This document shows, piece after piece, positions 11,690 to 24,400 of a DNA stretch of 64,000 bases (position 1 is its first letter; every line of letters begins with the position of its first letter). Source of the stretch: Henckelia pumila (taxonomy: Eukaryota; Streptophyta; Magnoliopsida; Lamiales; Gesneriaceae). The translations under genes were made by a program, and so were the position numbers. The notes below the pieces were generated by a model. It had not been told where the DNA came from. It saw only the letters and a list, made by a program, of their open reading frames with translations, and made no database searches. The stretch is taken from contig NW_027331831.1 in the NCBI RefSeq assembly GCF_033568475.1, positions 4,092,001 through 4,156,000 of the forward strand, read 5' to 3'.

Positions 11690-12010
11690 TCCGTTCTTTG
11701 ATTCTTCTGATTAGTTGCGATTTCTTCACAGAATTACAATATCTTCCTCTTCAATTCTTCGTTGCAGTGTTCCCTCTTCTTTGGATTGGAAGCTTCGGCT
11801 GGGTTAGTGTTTTCACTTTGTTTGTTTCATTTTTTTTTCTTCACATCCTTGGTGTTCTATCTTTACGTTGTTGTTTTGTTTGGGTTTTCTGATTTCTTGA
11901 GTTGCCTCACTTTCGTTGAACTTTAAATTGAATAATCTTGAAATATTTCATTCCTTGGTAGCGGCCCTTTCCCCGTGTGTTTATGTGGCTTCTTCGATCT
12001 TCTCAAGGAT
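11690..12010 (+). repeat. Duplicated leader-like segment, copy 1
   Basis: A T/C-rich block resembling a 5' UTR plus first intron. Bases about 11845-12010 (from CTTGGTGTTC through TGTTTGGGTTTTCTGATTTC to TGTGGCTTC) recur in diverged form at about 14452-14620. No open frame of interest. Confidence 0.65.
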
Positions 12011-14330
12011 GACGGTGATTATCTTTTTTTAGCATACATTTTCTGTGGAAGTGAGTTATGTGCAGTGATTTCATTTCTTTGTTCAATTCTGTATCATGGG
12101 ATTTATTTTAGTTTTTGCCACTGCCAATCTTGGTTTTAAAATTTGATTACTGAATTGTTACATTTAAATTTAAGTTTAGATTTTTCACCGCGTAGATTCA
12201 AGTGTTGTTTATGTAAACATAATATCATATTTTTCCTATTTTTGTGCTTGCACATTGCTAACACATGCGAGAGTATTATTTGCAACACCTGAAACGGGAG
12301 TTAGTATAGAAACAAGTAAATGGGACGAGCAAGGTAAAGCTTGTGGATTTGTCTAACTGTTTGTTTAGCCTTTTCTTTGTCCAGTTTGAGTTTTGAATAT
12401 GAAAAAAACTATTAACTTCTAATGAGATGTATGATTGTTATTCAAGCAATCTCCTTGAAATAGTAGCAGAAAAATTGTGTATAGAGTATGAGCCTTATTG
12501 TAAGCTTTGGACCAAATCTGAACTTTGCAAATCACTAGCACAGGTTGAAGATTAGAGCCTATTCCTCACACTCTCCTCAAGTTTACCTTGTAAACAATTG
12601 AAAGTGGTCAACTTAGGTACAAGAATTCAAGTTTTCTTCAACTTCTTTGGCAGTCAAAATTTTCCCTTAAGGGTTCAAGAGAAGCAGTGGAAAATAGACA
12701 TAAATGATGAAAGCGGGTTAAACTCTTTCAATTAAAAAAACACTTGACAATATGAAGAAAAAATTTAATTTTTTTAAGGATTCTGCAGTCTATACAAGGA
12801 TTAACAGAAGATAATGAGATTTAGGTATGAATATATAAAAGATAAAATAAAACATGTTTGGCCATGCTTTATTATCTATTTAAATTACGAAATCATTTAA
12901 GAGATGAAACTTAAATCGATAAAGGTGGGAGGTATTGAATAATGACTGTCTTTTAGAGGAGTGTGAAATGCCCTCGAAAAAGAAAATCTCCTTACTTCCA
13001 TCTTCCTGTGGCCTGAAAGTTGGCTAGAAAAATGGAAATCCGACGTTGATCTTGCAAATCTTCACAAGCTTGAAATTCTTCGACTGTAACCCACTGGGAA
13101 AAAAAGCGAAAAAGAACATTAAAATCATAAGTAATAACAATAACACATAATAATTAGATTAGTAGAAAGTAAATGCATCAAAAAACTTAGCTACTTTTGG
13201 TCTCGTTGTAAAATTTGAAAGCTATTTCCGACGTATCTCTCAGATCATATTGTTTGTCTGCATTCATGATTGTGTGTACTCCATGGTAATCATCATAATC
13301 ATCCCCATCACCACGTGGCTCCAAACATACATCATACAACTGTGGACAAGTTTAACCAAGGTTTAGTTTCTGGACACATCTTGTGGGTTTTTAGTAACTA
13401 CTATATAAAGGTCACAAAACCAAAACAAATTTATGTGAGTGAAATATTTTTAAGATATGCTTTAAGTTCTATATGTTTCTGTATATTAGTTCTTGTCAAC
13501 TTTGATTTCATGGATTCTATAATTTTTATAATCTTAGTCTGAAGATGAAAAACAAAAATAGTATGAATATGGTAGTCTCATTGTCAATCACTGGAATGAT
13601 TTTTGAATTACAATATCAATTTGTTTTTACAAAATCTATTTAGTTTTCCCCTGTTAAGAAGTGATACTTCAAATTTGGGCTGCAGAGTACTATGCACGAT
13701 TCACTTTGTTCCTAACCTCATTTTTATTTACTCTTGCCCCGTTCCATTTTCCTCAAGTATATGTTAGGTATTATTTTTGAGAAAAAATATCTTCTCAATT
13801 TAATGATTTTCCAAAGCAGCTTATGTACTAGGCCTTTATAACCTGTTCTAAAAATGTATGGTCTGCATCACCGAATTCTACATTGACGATGCATGTTTTA
13901 CATTTGACACCAAATCACAAGAAAATACACTATTTTATTTTCATAATTTCCCAAATTCCTGATTTATTCTCCCCTCTCCCGTCGTTGATTTCAATACATG
14001 GACGCCATTTCTCGCTCAATAACTTTTGATTTGGGCCAATACTGTACTATGTTGACTGTTTGATGTGATTTTGTGGTGCTTTTTATTTTAAGTTAGTTGT
14101 CTGTTTAAAAATCATTGAAAGGCAAGATCATTTATTCACTAATTTTCCGTTGCATGACAGGTTTTTCCCTTGTATTTTCTTCTTCTTTTGCAGGGCATGG
14201 AATTTACTTTATATTTATCATTAATATTATTATTTCCATTGAAAACTCTAAATTGAAGTAAATGAATGTCATAAATTTGCTGCCTCCATCGTGTCAATAG
14301 TGTTGGTGTTTAGTTGCTCATAATACATCT
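12011..14330. other. Intergenic, no gene seen
   Basis: AT-rich, without a recognisable coding segment on either strand. A short open frame at 13270-13542 (His-rich start, hydrophobic tail) resembles no family known to me and is probably chance. Confidence 0.5.
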
Positions 14331-14339
14331 TCTTTACTT

Positions 14340-14630
14340 CTCATTTCTTGCACCTTCTTCAACTCCTTACAATTTCTTCGACTTCGATCCTTCTTAGACT
14401 GTGTTAATTTTTTTCTTTTTTCAGGTTTCTGTTTTTTCGGTCTTATGACATTCTTGGTGTTTACTCTTCAATTTGATATTCTCTTGCTCTTGTTTGGGTT
14501 TTCTGATTTCTTGAGATGCTTCGTTTTCCTTCAAATGTAAATTGAAATAATCTCAAAATATTTCAATCCTTCTTTGCGGCCTCTTTCAGGTGTGTTCTAT
14601 GTGGCTTCGTTGGATCTTCTTACTTTCATT
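14340..14630 (+). repeat. Duplicated leader-like segment, copy 2
   Basis: Diverged second copy of the 11690-12010 block, recognisable through the shared TTGGGTTTTCTGATTTCTTGAG string and the TGTGGCTTC..T.GATCTTCT end. It lies about 500 bp upstream of the NAC fragment, so both copies may be leaders of a tandemly duplicated or rearranged NAC gene (inference). Confidence 0.6.
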
Positions 14631-15131
14631 CTCCGAGAAATTTCCTGTTTATTATTTTGAGTGAATAGCTATTATTATAAGATTAATTAGTCCATCTAAA
14701 ATTTTTTAGTATTGGTTCAGCCATGCATGGCTTAACTTTTTGCGACAACCTACTTTCTGCCTAAAGAAGAAGAACAAAGAAACAAAATATAGTGTTTACA
14801 TATATTGGAAATAGTTGTTCTTTTCTCGATGCTAATTGGTGGCAGCACTCTTTTCTTCTTAATGTTTCTCTACTGTTTTCAAACACTTACAATTTCATTG
14901 TTTATTTATTCCTGGAATGCTTTTATGAGTTTGCTAAGTGGACTAGATTGTTTTAGGCTTCGTATCATGTATATGTGCAGTTTTCATTTTGATGGTGTTT
15001 GGAGTATGAACTGAGATTATGAATAACAGATCTTAGCTTTACACTTTTTGAAATCTTGATGTTGCGCAGATTTTGCGAGCTATTGTATATATAAAGGCAT
15101 TTGGTGCAAAAGATGTTTTTATGATTGGCAG

Positions 15132-15473
15132 GATCTGTTTGTCTTATGTAAAGTTTTTAAGAAGAGTGGTTTAGGGCCTAAAAATTGTGGCTAGTATCAA
15201 GCACCTTTTGATGAGGAAAATTGGGCCTATGATGACCTTGTTGAAGCTCAAAATCAGGGGATAATCCTTCTTTTTGACAATGCCTTGGGTTCTGCCTCAG
15301 TTTTACCTAATGTGCATAGTAGTTCTGCCATAACTGGCATGGTATATCTTGTAAGTACACCTGGGTTACCTTCCACCGAAGCAAGTCCATCATTCTCATC
15401 TGACCCCTCAAATAATGAGGTGCCTCTTAATGACATGAAGTTGTTTGATTGTTGGCACACCATTTACGGATGA
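15132..15473 (+). pseudogene. NAC-domain transcription factor 3' exon, with in-frame stop
   Basis: An exon-like piece opening after a CAG acceptor (15129-15131). It begins DLFVLCKVFKKSGLGPKN, the end of the NAC domain (subdomain E), followed by an APF.EE.W.YDD stretch typical just after the NAC domain and then 90 residues of low-complexity Ser/Pro tail to a TGA at 15471-15473. An in-frame TAG stands at 15192-15194, after residue 20. No N-terminal NAC exons (the LPPGFRFHPTD block) are visible upstream in the window. NAC factors are plant-specific DNA-binding regulators; this piece lacks the DNA-binding core and should be inert. Confidence 0.75.
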
Positions 15474-16940
15474 ACATTCGATGATTTTCAGTGAGGATGA
15501 GTGTTTCTTTTATCCTGTTCGAAATTGTTCTAGCCTTGTATATTAATGACAGAGAAATGCCACTGAAGATTGCCAATTTCTTATTTCCATATGTTTTGGT
15601 TTAGTCATTTAATAATGTATGATATATGATTGCTCGATGCTAAAATTATTCCTAGGTCTATCATTCTTAATACGGTGGCGGACTAGCGGTAGTGTGATTC
15701 TCTTATCGACCATTTCCATTAACCGAACATTTATAAGCTTGCCAATTTTTAACAGTGATTAATGAGTCACAGCTCTCCTCTGTTATTCTGCTTGTGTTAG
15801 TGTTATTCCAATCTATTCATTGCATCGAGCTCTCATTGTACTCTTTTTTAACATATATATGTTTTTTTTGTCCAAAATAGCCGTTCATTTGTGTCTTAAA
15901 TAAAGAACTATAACTTCAAGTCTATGCACTCGACATAAGTATTGATTTCCCTTCTTATTTAGTATTTCATCATGGTTTGAGTAAATCATACTTCATGTTC
16001 CCTTATGAGAATAACCACAGTATTTATTTTCAAATACTGAATATGAAGGAATTATGAGGATAGATTCACCGAAAAATGGAATGAAGAATGGCTTCTTACA
16101 CATTCAATTAGATCAAGAAAGATAGATTGGGGAACAACAACAATCAAATTGATGAAAGCTCTTTACGGCTTAAAACGAGATTTAGTCCACTTTGTTAAAA
16201 AATTTTGTCCATTCACTTGTTACTGTCTATTCGTCTTTCTTGCCCCAAAAAAACTTGCATAAAACATTTCGGCTATATTAATTTATGAATTCATGCTTAA
16301 TTTCTACAATTTCCATTAATTAATTAACATTAACAAATGATCGGATACTGGTTATAATTTTTACAGTATTCAGATATTGTCCATTGGTTTATTGCATGCG
16401 TAATAAAAGCACAAAATAAATATAAAACTGATTTGTAATCTTATGCTAATTCTACCATTCTACGATCATGTCCCATAATCTGTAAATCTCCAACATGGTG
16501 CATTGATTCTTCTAATTTTCAGATTGACTCTCCACTTGTCACATTCTTAAACACCAAAACATGCTAATCTATACAAAATGTAAAGTATAAAATAACACTT
16601 AAACAAATATAAATGCATCTTTAATTTCTTTTGAAAAATAGAAAAAATCGTCAGTTGCACTCCAAACCTGGGTAAGCATCTCAATTCTTGAGGTGTGACT
16701 CATACCTAGTTCATCATAAAATGCTCCTAAATTGGTCCCCTGCTATTTGCGTCATTATTTTTTAATAATCAATCTGGTGAAAAAATTAAGAATTGAAATT
16801 AAAGCACAGAATGGTTTCACATCCCAATATTTTTAATAGATAATCTAGTGAAAAAAGTAATACCATTTGTATTTGGTATGGATGTCAACTAGTGTTCATA
16901 TTCACTGTAATAGCTTCCACAATGCTACCAATTTATTCAG
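15474..16940. other. Intergenic, faint copia trace
   Basis: No gene seen. Around 16080-16185 the plus strand has a short RT-like string (LMKALYGLK), probably a very old copia RT scrap. The rest is AT-rich. Confidence 0.4.
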
Positions 16941-16945
16941 GTAAT

Positions 16946-17380
16946 TGATGTAGCCAAAAATCACTTGTATGTGACACGTTGCTTCCGCAAAGTCCGGAGT
17001 ATCAGTAAGTCCTTGTATGTTCCCGATGGAGATCTTCAGTGGGTTGTTCCTACGTCACAAAACAAAGTCAGAGGAGCCGGGAGGGTTCCCGGCGAAGGCA
17101 CTCCGACGCTCAAGTCAGTTATTACTCAAGGAATAATAATCGAGAGTAGAGCGATCTATTGCTTAAGAAAGTGTGTACCTTAATAATGAAGTGACTTGAG
17201 CTATTTATAGATATTCGGAGAGTTTCACGGGCTTAAGCCTCTTATGGGCTTTTGTAGAATTCAGGGTCTGCTTGAATTAAATATATATAATATTTAAATA
17301 AGCTTGGGCCTTAAAAATATTCGGAGTGGACCTTCATGATCGGGCTCAGGCCCAGTTGAATTTTTAGGTGTAACCTATCA
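16946..17380 (-). repeat. 3' LTR of gypsy element
   Basis: TGATG...CTATCA, 435 bp, read as identical to 26805-27239. Minus-strand TATA region near 17205 (CTATAAATAGC). The 72-codon plus-strand open frame in each LTR is a by-product. Confidence 0.93.
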
Positions 17381-17405
17381 TAGGCCCCCCACTCTCGGGC
17401 GTGTC
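17381..17405 (-). other. Polypurine tract of gypsy element
   Basis: The minus strand reads CGAGAGTGGGGGGCCTA immediately before the 3' LTR, the expected plus-strand primer position. Confidence 0.75.
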
Positions 17406-18607
17406 GCGTGTGCTGAGAGGACCGAGAGTAATATTTTTATTGGAGTATTGCCAGAAATTTATCTACCAAAAACGAATATTTTTTGCCACTGCGAAAATTA
17501 AGGGGAATCGACCTGTAGTAGGACTGTGAGGCCATGAAATTTAAATTCTGGCGAAATAATAATTACAGTGTAATTGGATAGGAATCAAAGTCCTGCCAGA
17601 ATCTTAATTGTAGAAACCCAGTAGAACTCTATCAGATATTGTGATTATAAATTCAGCACCGCAGTATATTTTTCATCACAACTTACTAACGAAATTTGAT
17701 TTTCATTATTGTAGGATTCACGATCACATATCAAAAATAAACTAAGGAGAGACAAAGCGATATGACAGGTAATAATTAATTGTGCACTATGTGCCCATAA
17801 TTATTTTTCTATCCAGTATGCTTTATTTTTTAACTTGTTGCTCCCTTGTTTGCCTACGTGTCCTTCTTCCTCATTGAGACCAACATTGGTATGGGAAAAA
17901 ATCTGCTTAAAATTTTGTGTGCACGTATCTATATGTAATCATATAATATTTGATCTCAATCCATGGTTCATCATCGTCCCCTCCACTGCCCACTGCGAAG
18001 GGAACCACGATTCGGGGAAGAGACGGGCGAGGATGGTTGGCGAGAGGCGGCGATGATTGGCAGCTATCAAAGATCGTCTTCCAGCCATGGAACATCCATT
18101 GTCAATGGATGCTTCCAAATCTGGCACGATCGATGCAGCTGTACGAGGGGCTGAGGGAATTGCGCGCGAGGATGATGTCCGAGGATGGTGCTAGGCGGCG
18201 TCAACCAGAGGATACCCGGAGTCCAGAAACTCGAGATCACAGCCATGGTTGTGTTTTCGGGTGGGAACGGAACCAGATTTTGCACTCGAGGTCGGAAGGC
18301 GGCAACTTGACGGAGATGGCGACGCCAGCTCGAGGAAAGAAAACTCTGCAGCCGCTTGCCCTCCGAGGATGTTGATGGTGGTTGTTGCGCTACAATGACG
18401 GCCAGCTCACCGGCGATCGCTCGCCGAAGAAGATGGTCGTCGATGCGGGGCGAGTGCGATGGCGATGATGGCCGTGGGTGATATCGTTGATGATGGTGAC
18501 ATGATTTATGATGCCCATACACGTATATACATACATATATATACATATACATAAATATATATATATAATATTTCTAAGAAAACAAATAAGTAATTTTTAT
18601 GCTTATG

Positions 18608-18645
<38 letters not shown>

Positions 18646-18712
18646 CATGACTATATGATTTATTTTTTTAAAAAACGTTGCAGGTTTCCCTTCACGGGGT
18701 AAGGTATTTTCG
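17406..18712. other. Gypsy 3' untranslated region with GC-rich insert and TA repeat
   Basis: 17960-18480 is strikingly GC-rich compared with the AT-rich rest of the element and carries several overlapping open frames on both strands, none recognisable to me. It is followed by TA-rich sequence with a (TA)n microsatellite at about 18617-18645. It could be the promoter/leader of the antisense gene or captured host DNA. Confidence 0.5.
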
Positions 18713-20785
18713 GTGTTAGTTGCTAACCGAGATACTCTTTCCCTCTCGCCAGTGGGGTCTAGCGGTGACAGTGAAATTGATGAGTGCTTATATCCTTTGA
18801 GTGATTTGAAAACAGTGGTATCTCGTGATATGACGAGATCACCTTATTCAAAAATTGATAGGAACCCGAATTCTTGCGATAATAGTGGTTCTGAAGAGTC
18901 TTCGGGAGGAGTGAGCGAGCGTCTTTTGGACGAGTCGGAGATTTTAAGTCCAAGTAAAAAATTTGACTTATCCTCTAAAAATATCCTTAAGATTCCCAAA
19001 AATGGAGATCTTTGCCATGAACCGCCTCCGGGATATTTTACTGTATATCTGGAGTACTTTAATTTTGGTTTCTCGCTCCCTCCTCATGCCCTTTTGATAG
19101 AAATTGTAGATAGTCTCGGGGTGAGTTTAAGTCAATTAACACCAAGTGCGATTCTCCTCTTTACGTGTTTCCTACGTAGAGTGAGTGAAATCAAAATGTC
19201 CCCGACTATAGACTTATTCTATGCGCTTTTCTCGGTGCGTCGCTCCATGCCGGGTTCCTATACTTATTTTCTACCTCGGGGAGATTGTAAGTTTTTATCT
19301 CGTTGTCCATCTCCAAAAAATGATTGGAGAAAAAATTTTGTTTATGTATGGGATTATGGTTGGGAGGTTCCCATAGTTTGGAATCCAGACCATAGGAAAA
19401 TTATTTTTAGCAAAATCCACCGTGAATTGCAACTTGAATGTCGTTCCTTAGGCCTCTTCCAGGAGTTGGTTGACCCAAAAAGTTTGATTCCTGCCGGTAA
19501 TGCTTTGTTCAAATTGAATTTTGATGACTGTATTTTGCGTCTTCTTTGGATTCTTCTACTCGTGGTAATTTAAAATTTATTAAATTTATTTACTGATCAT
19601 TGTCACTCTTCTCTTTGTGTTTGTTTGTAGGTGACAAATTAAGTTTGGCGGAGGTTTGCGCTTGCATAGAGAAAAACGAGAAAACTCCGTCAAAGACATC
19701 GAAAAAAGAGTCACCAATGGATCGAGGTAATCACAATTCCCATGGGATTCCAAGGAGGAGGAATTCGCCCGGGCCATCCGACCGTGTCAATTGTTCTGGT
19801 CCTCCATCTAAAAATACTGACACTCGTGACCGAAGGAATGGTGGTAGAAGAAATGATGCTGACCGTGATACCCGTACTAGGGAGAATGCTAATGGTAGAA
19901 TAAATCCAAAAAGAAGACGTGAGGATGAACGAATAGTTCCTCCCGATACTTGTGAGGGTCGTCACTTGTTCTTGGAGGGTGTGAATCACAAGAATAATGC
20001 TGGTTCTTTTTGGGATTTGAAGGATTCAGAGATTGGTTGGCGAACCGGAGCTAATCTCATTGGAGATCATGACAGGTTGCATCTACTGCCTCAGCCTATC
20101 GAAGTATTAACTCGGTCTCTTGCCTCGTCTGCCTTCCAGTTATATTATTATACGTTTGATATTTGTTATGATTTTTATGTAGTAAACAATACTCCTTATC
20201 TATGGGTCTTTGCAGATTTTATCGCTTGCCCAAACTTTTCAATTTCGAGAAGAGAGGTCTCGAAATTCCGGGAGAAAATTTGATGACGAGCTGGCGTCAT
20301 TAAGGGGTGAGTGCAAAAGACTCGGCGAGGAAGGTGCTAAGGCCCGAGATGATTTTCTCAAGTCACAAAAGGAGCTTGAAGAGAAATCCAAAAAGTATGA
20401 TGCCATGTGCAAGGATATGGAGCTACTTAGGGGAAAATATTCCCATGAATCGGAGACCGGTGAGACTTTTCTCAATTCGTCAATAGGCAAGAATCTCTTG
20501 CGAAGTACCGGAGAAAAAGCAATTGAATGCTACCGAGAGTCCACAGATTTTAGAGATGAAGTGATTCAGCGGGCGATCGTTATTCATGATGAAGTTGTAG
20601 TGGATTGCCGCAAAGAACTACGGAAAACTCAACTAGTTCCAGAGGAAATTATTATGATGATTCACCCCCAAATTCCGGAGCCTAGTATTGCCCGAGTTGA
20701 CGATGACTCGGATCCTCCCTTAGGAGATTTACTGGGAGGTCTGGGTGATGAGGAGATGATCGAAGCTTTGCGTTCGAATTTTTAG
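18713..20785 (+). CDS. Antisense gene of Tat element (PF04195-like 'gypsy type transposon' protein), spliced
   Basis: Lies on the strand opposite to gag-pol, between integrase and the 3' LTR. Exon 1 (open from 18713 to about 19563) has an acidic/Ser-rich start, then a block starting near residue 100 with PPPGYFTVYLEYF and FGFSLPPHALLIEIV, matching my knowledge of the 'putative gypsy type transposon' domain (Pfam PF04195) in plant elements. A GT (19564) and a TTTGTTTGTAG acceptor (19630) join it to exon 2 (about 19631-20138 or ending earlier), which is basic and Arg/Asn-rich. A TTTGCAG acceptor (20215) opens exon 3 (20216-20785), a charged, probably coiled-coil region (about 20280-20480) with an acidic tail. 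The donor of intron 2 is uncertain: the nearest GT gives the wrong phase, and GAA/GTATTA near 20104 restores it. Function of such antisense proteins is unknown. Confidence 0.65.
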
Positions 20786-21417
20786 CTTATACAACCAATA
20801 ATGACGGTGTGTATCAGAGCTATATGGAGACTACTCTTTGGAGCCGTGGACCAGTTTAGCTTTATTATTTCTTGCCACTTTTGGGCAAAATTTTTTTTTG
20901 AGAGAGTCAAAGTCATAGACTCTTTTTTTTTCTTTTTGAGTAAGTAAGGATTTGTCGATTATCATATCTCTTTTGCATTTTGAAGTTGCTATTGCATACT
21001 TGTTTGATGAATAAAATACTATCGCTTTAACAATGGAGTACTTGGGAGGGGATCAATCTCCCAAGATTTTGTCTCATGGGGAATTCCTAAACCCACTTGG
21101 TGCGTGGTGAGGTATCCCGGGACTTATAATGTTATTATGTCGTCCTGACCTCTTACAGCGTCATAAGTTCAAATGTCCCAAGGGGCTGGCCAAGCCTCTT
21201 ACTGTTGGGAATTTTTTATGATTGTTAGGGTCTATGACGTTTATGTCGTAAGTAAGCGTTAGTATAGGAGAGGAGATATGATATGCTTTCGACAAAGTAA
21301 TCTGTTTATATAAAAACAATAATCAAATTAGTTGAACAATGTATCACAAAATTGTAATATGAAAACATAAGGAAAATATGCTAATAAATTTAGCCTATTA
21401 TTGACGAGAGCTGCAGT

Positions 21418-24400
21418 TTATGCATAAAACTTCTTCAGATTGGCCACGTTCCAAGGCCTGGGAAGTATTCTTCCATCTGAATGTTGGAGGCGATATGTTC
21501 CCATCTTCACGATCTCAATTACTTTATAGGGGCCTTCCCATTTCGGATCCAGCTTGCCCACAGACTTCAAGATGTCAGATTTTCTCAATACCAGATCTCC
21601 TACTTGGAAAGATCTTGGTTTGACTCTGTCATTATATGCTTTAGTCATACAAGCTCGATATCTCTCGGCTCGTGTTGAAGCTTCATCTCTCAGTTCATCC
21701 ACTAAGTCCAATGAAATTCGGAGGGCTTGGTCATTTCCAGATGAAGTGTACTGTTTCACTCGCCATGATTGCTCTCCGATTTCGGCAGGAGCCACAGCCT
21801 CCGTTCCGTAGGCCAGGTTGAAAGGAGATTCTCCAGTTGAAGAGCGTGAAGTGGTTCGATATGCCCATAGAACACTTGGCAACTCATCCACCCATTTTCC
21901 TTTGGCATTGCCTAGACGTGTTTTGAGGTGCTGCAGAATGGTTCGGTTGGTGACCTCGGTTTGCCCATTTGCTTGAGGATTCCCTACAGAAGTGAAGAAC
22001 TGCCTGATAGAGAGTCCTCTGCACCAGTCTTTTATCTTTGCTCCAGAAAATTGAGTTCCATTATCTGAAACCAAGGTTTGAGGAATGCCAAATCTGCATA
22101 TTATATTCTTCCATAAGAAATTGATTACATCTTTCTCGGATATTTTGGCCAATGGTTCAGCTTCGACCCATTTGGTGAAATAATCCACAGCTACTATCAG
22201 AAATTTTCTTTGTCCGGTAGCAGGAGGAAAAGGACCTACCAAATCCATTCCCCATTGAGCAAAAGGTAGAGGACTTTCCAGGGGCTATAAGATTGTAGCC
22301 GGCTGGTGATGGAAGTTAGCATGCTCTTGACATGCATGACAATGTTTTGCTAACTCCATAGCGTCTTGCTTCATCGTTGGCCAAAAGTACCCTTGGCGCA
22401 ATGCTTTCCCCGCGAGAGCTCTGCCAGCTAAATGATTTCCACATATTCCTTCATGAATTTCACGGAGCACATAGTTTCCCTTAGCTGGCGTTAGACACTT
22501 TAGGTAAGGTGAAGAGAAACCTCTTTTGTACAGTTCTCCGTCAATGATCGTGAACCGAGCAGCTCTCACTCTAAGTTTTCGGGCTTCGACTTGGTTAGCA
22601 GGTAATTTCTCTTGCTTTAAATAGTCGATTATTTCATCTTTCCAACTAGGCTCTTTGCTATCAGCACAGAAGATTGTAACATCACTTCCATCAGTTTCTT
22701 CCTTGCCATAAGTTAGGAATGTAATTTTCCTATTATCAATGTTGGCCAAGGAGCTTGCTAACTTGGCAAGGCGGTCTGCTGACTCATTTTCCCCTCTAGG
22801 TATCTGCTTTATATCATAGCTGTCTAAACGCGAAAGAAGCTCGTTTACTTGAGTGAGGTATTCAAACATTTTATCTTCCTTCGCTTCATAATTTCCCTTA
22901 ACCTGACTGACGATAAGTTGGGAGTCACTGTGTATCGTCAGTCTCTTTGCTCCGACTGACAGGGCCAATTTAATTCCCATGATGAAAGCTTCATATTCTG
23001 CCTCATTATTCGTTGCAGGGAATCGAAATTTGACGGCATATTGAAATTTATCTCCCTGTGGGCTCTCCACAACTATACCTGCACCGCTTCCTGTAGAGGT
23101 TGATGACCCGTCGACATAAACCATCCATGTTTGGGTGGAACTCTCTTCTTGAGTTACTGTCATTTCTACTAGAAAATCAGCCAGAATTTGTGCTTTAATC
23201 GCTGGACGCGGGCGATATTCAATTCCATATTGGCTCAGTTCAACAGCCCACTTAACCATTCTTCCTGATGCTTCAGGACTCGAGATAATTTGTTTGAGAG
23301 GATGATTGGTGAGTACAATTATTGGATGAGAGTGAAAGTAAGGACGTAATTTTCTCGCTGCAATTACCAAAGCCAGTGCCAGTTTCTCGATCTTTGTATA
23401 TCTTAATTCTGCTCCGTGTAAAGTTCGACTGATATAATAAACTGGTTTGTGCTCACGTCCTACTTCAGAAACCAATACTGCACTTACCGCCTCCGCAGAT
23501 ATTGCCAGATAAATTAACAGGGTGTCACCTTCGTTTGGTTTTACCAACAACGGCGGAGAGGTCAGATGTACTTTCAACTCGTCAAATGCTTGCTGACACT
23601 CTTCTGTCCATTGAAAACCTTTCCCACTCCTTAACATTTTGAAAAATGGTAAACCCTTGTCTGCAGATCTTGAGATAAATCGGTTGAGGGCGGCCAAACG
23701 TCCTGTCAACTCTTGGATGCCTTTTACACTCTTCGGAGGATTCATGTTTAAAATTGCTTTGATTTTTTCCGGTTGGCCTCTATTCCTCGTTCTGACACCA
23801 TATAACCGAGAAATTTGCCTCCTCGTACACCAAAAGTGCATTTATCCGGATTAAGTTTCATCCTGTATTTTCTGAGTATACTGAAACATTCCTCAAGATC
23901 TTCCAAATGATTAGATGCTTGAATACTCTTGACGAGCATGTCATCTATATAAACTTCCATGTTTCGCCCGATCAAGTGTTCGAACATGGTATTTACCAGA
24001 CGCTGATAGGTAGCTCCAGCATTTTTCAAACCAAACGGCATTACATCATAACAATAAATTCCCCTATCGGTGATGAAACTTGCTTTTTCCTGGTCCTCTG
24101 GCGCTAGGCCGATCTGATTGTATCCTTGATATGCATCAAGAAAAGTGAGCAGCTCGCATCCTGCTGTCGAATCGACTAACAAGTCAATTCGAGGGAGTGG
24201 AAATGGATCTTTGGGGCATGCTTTGTTGAGATCAGTGAAATCTATACACAAACGCCACTTTCCTCCAGGTTTTGGTACTAAAACCACATTTGCAAGCCAA
24301 TCTGGGTATGAAACTGGCCTGATGTACTTTGCCACTAAGAGTTTCTCCACTTCCGCGGCTATATGCCGATTTTTCTCTGGACCAAATGCTCTTTTCTTTT

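Noticed and set aside
17835-18552. Several overlapping frames in the GC-rich gypsy segment considered as a captured gene
   Set aside because: Six frames are open because of composition; none shows a recognisable protein or splice structure, so it is reported only as an island.
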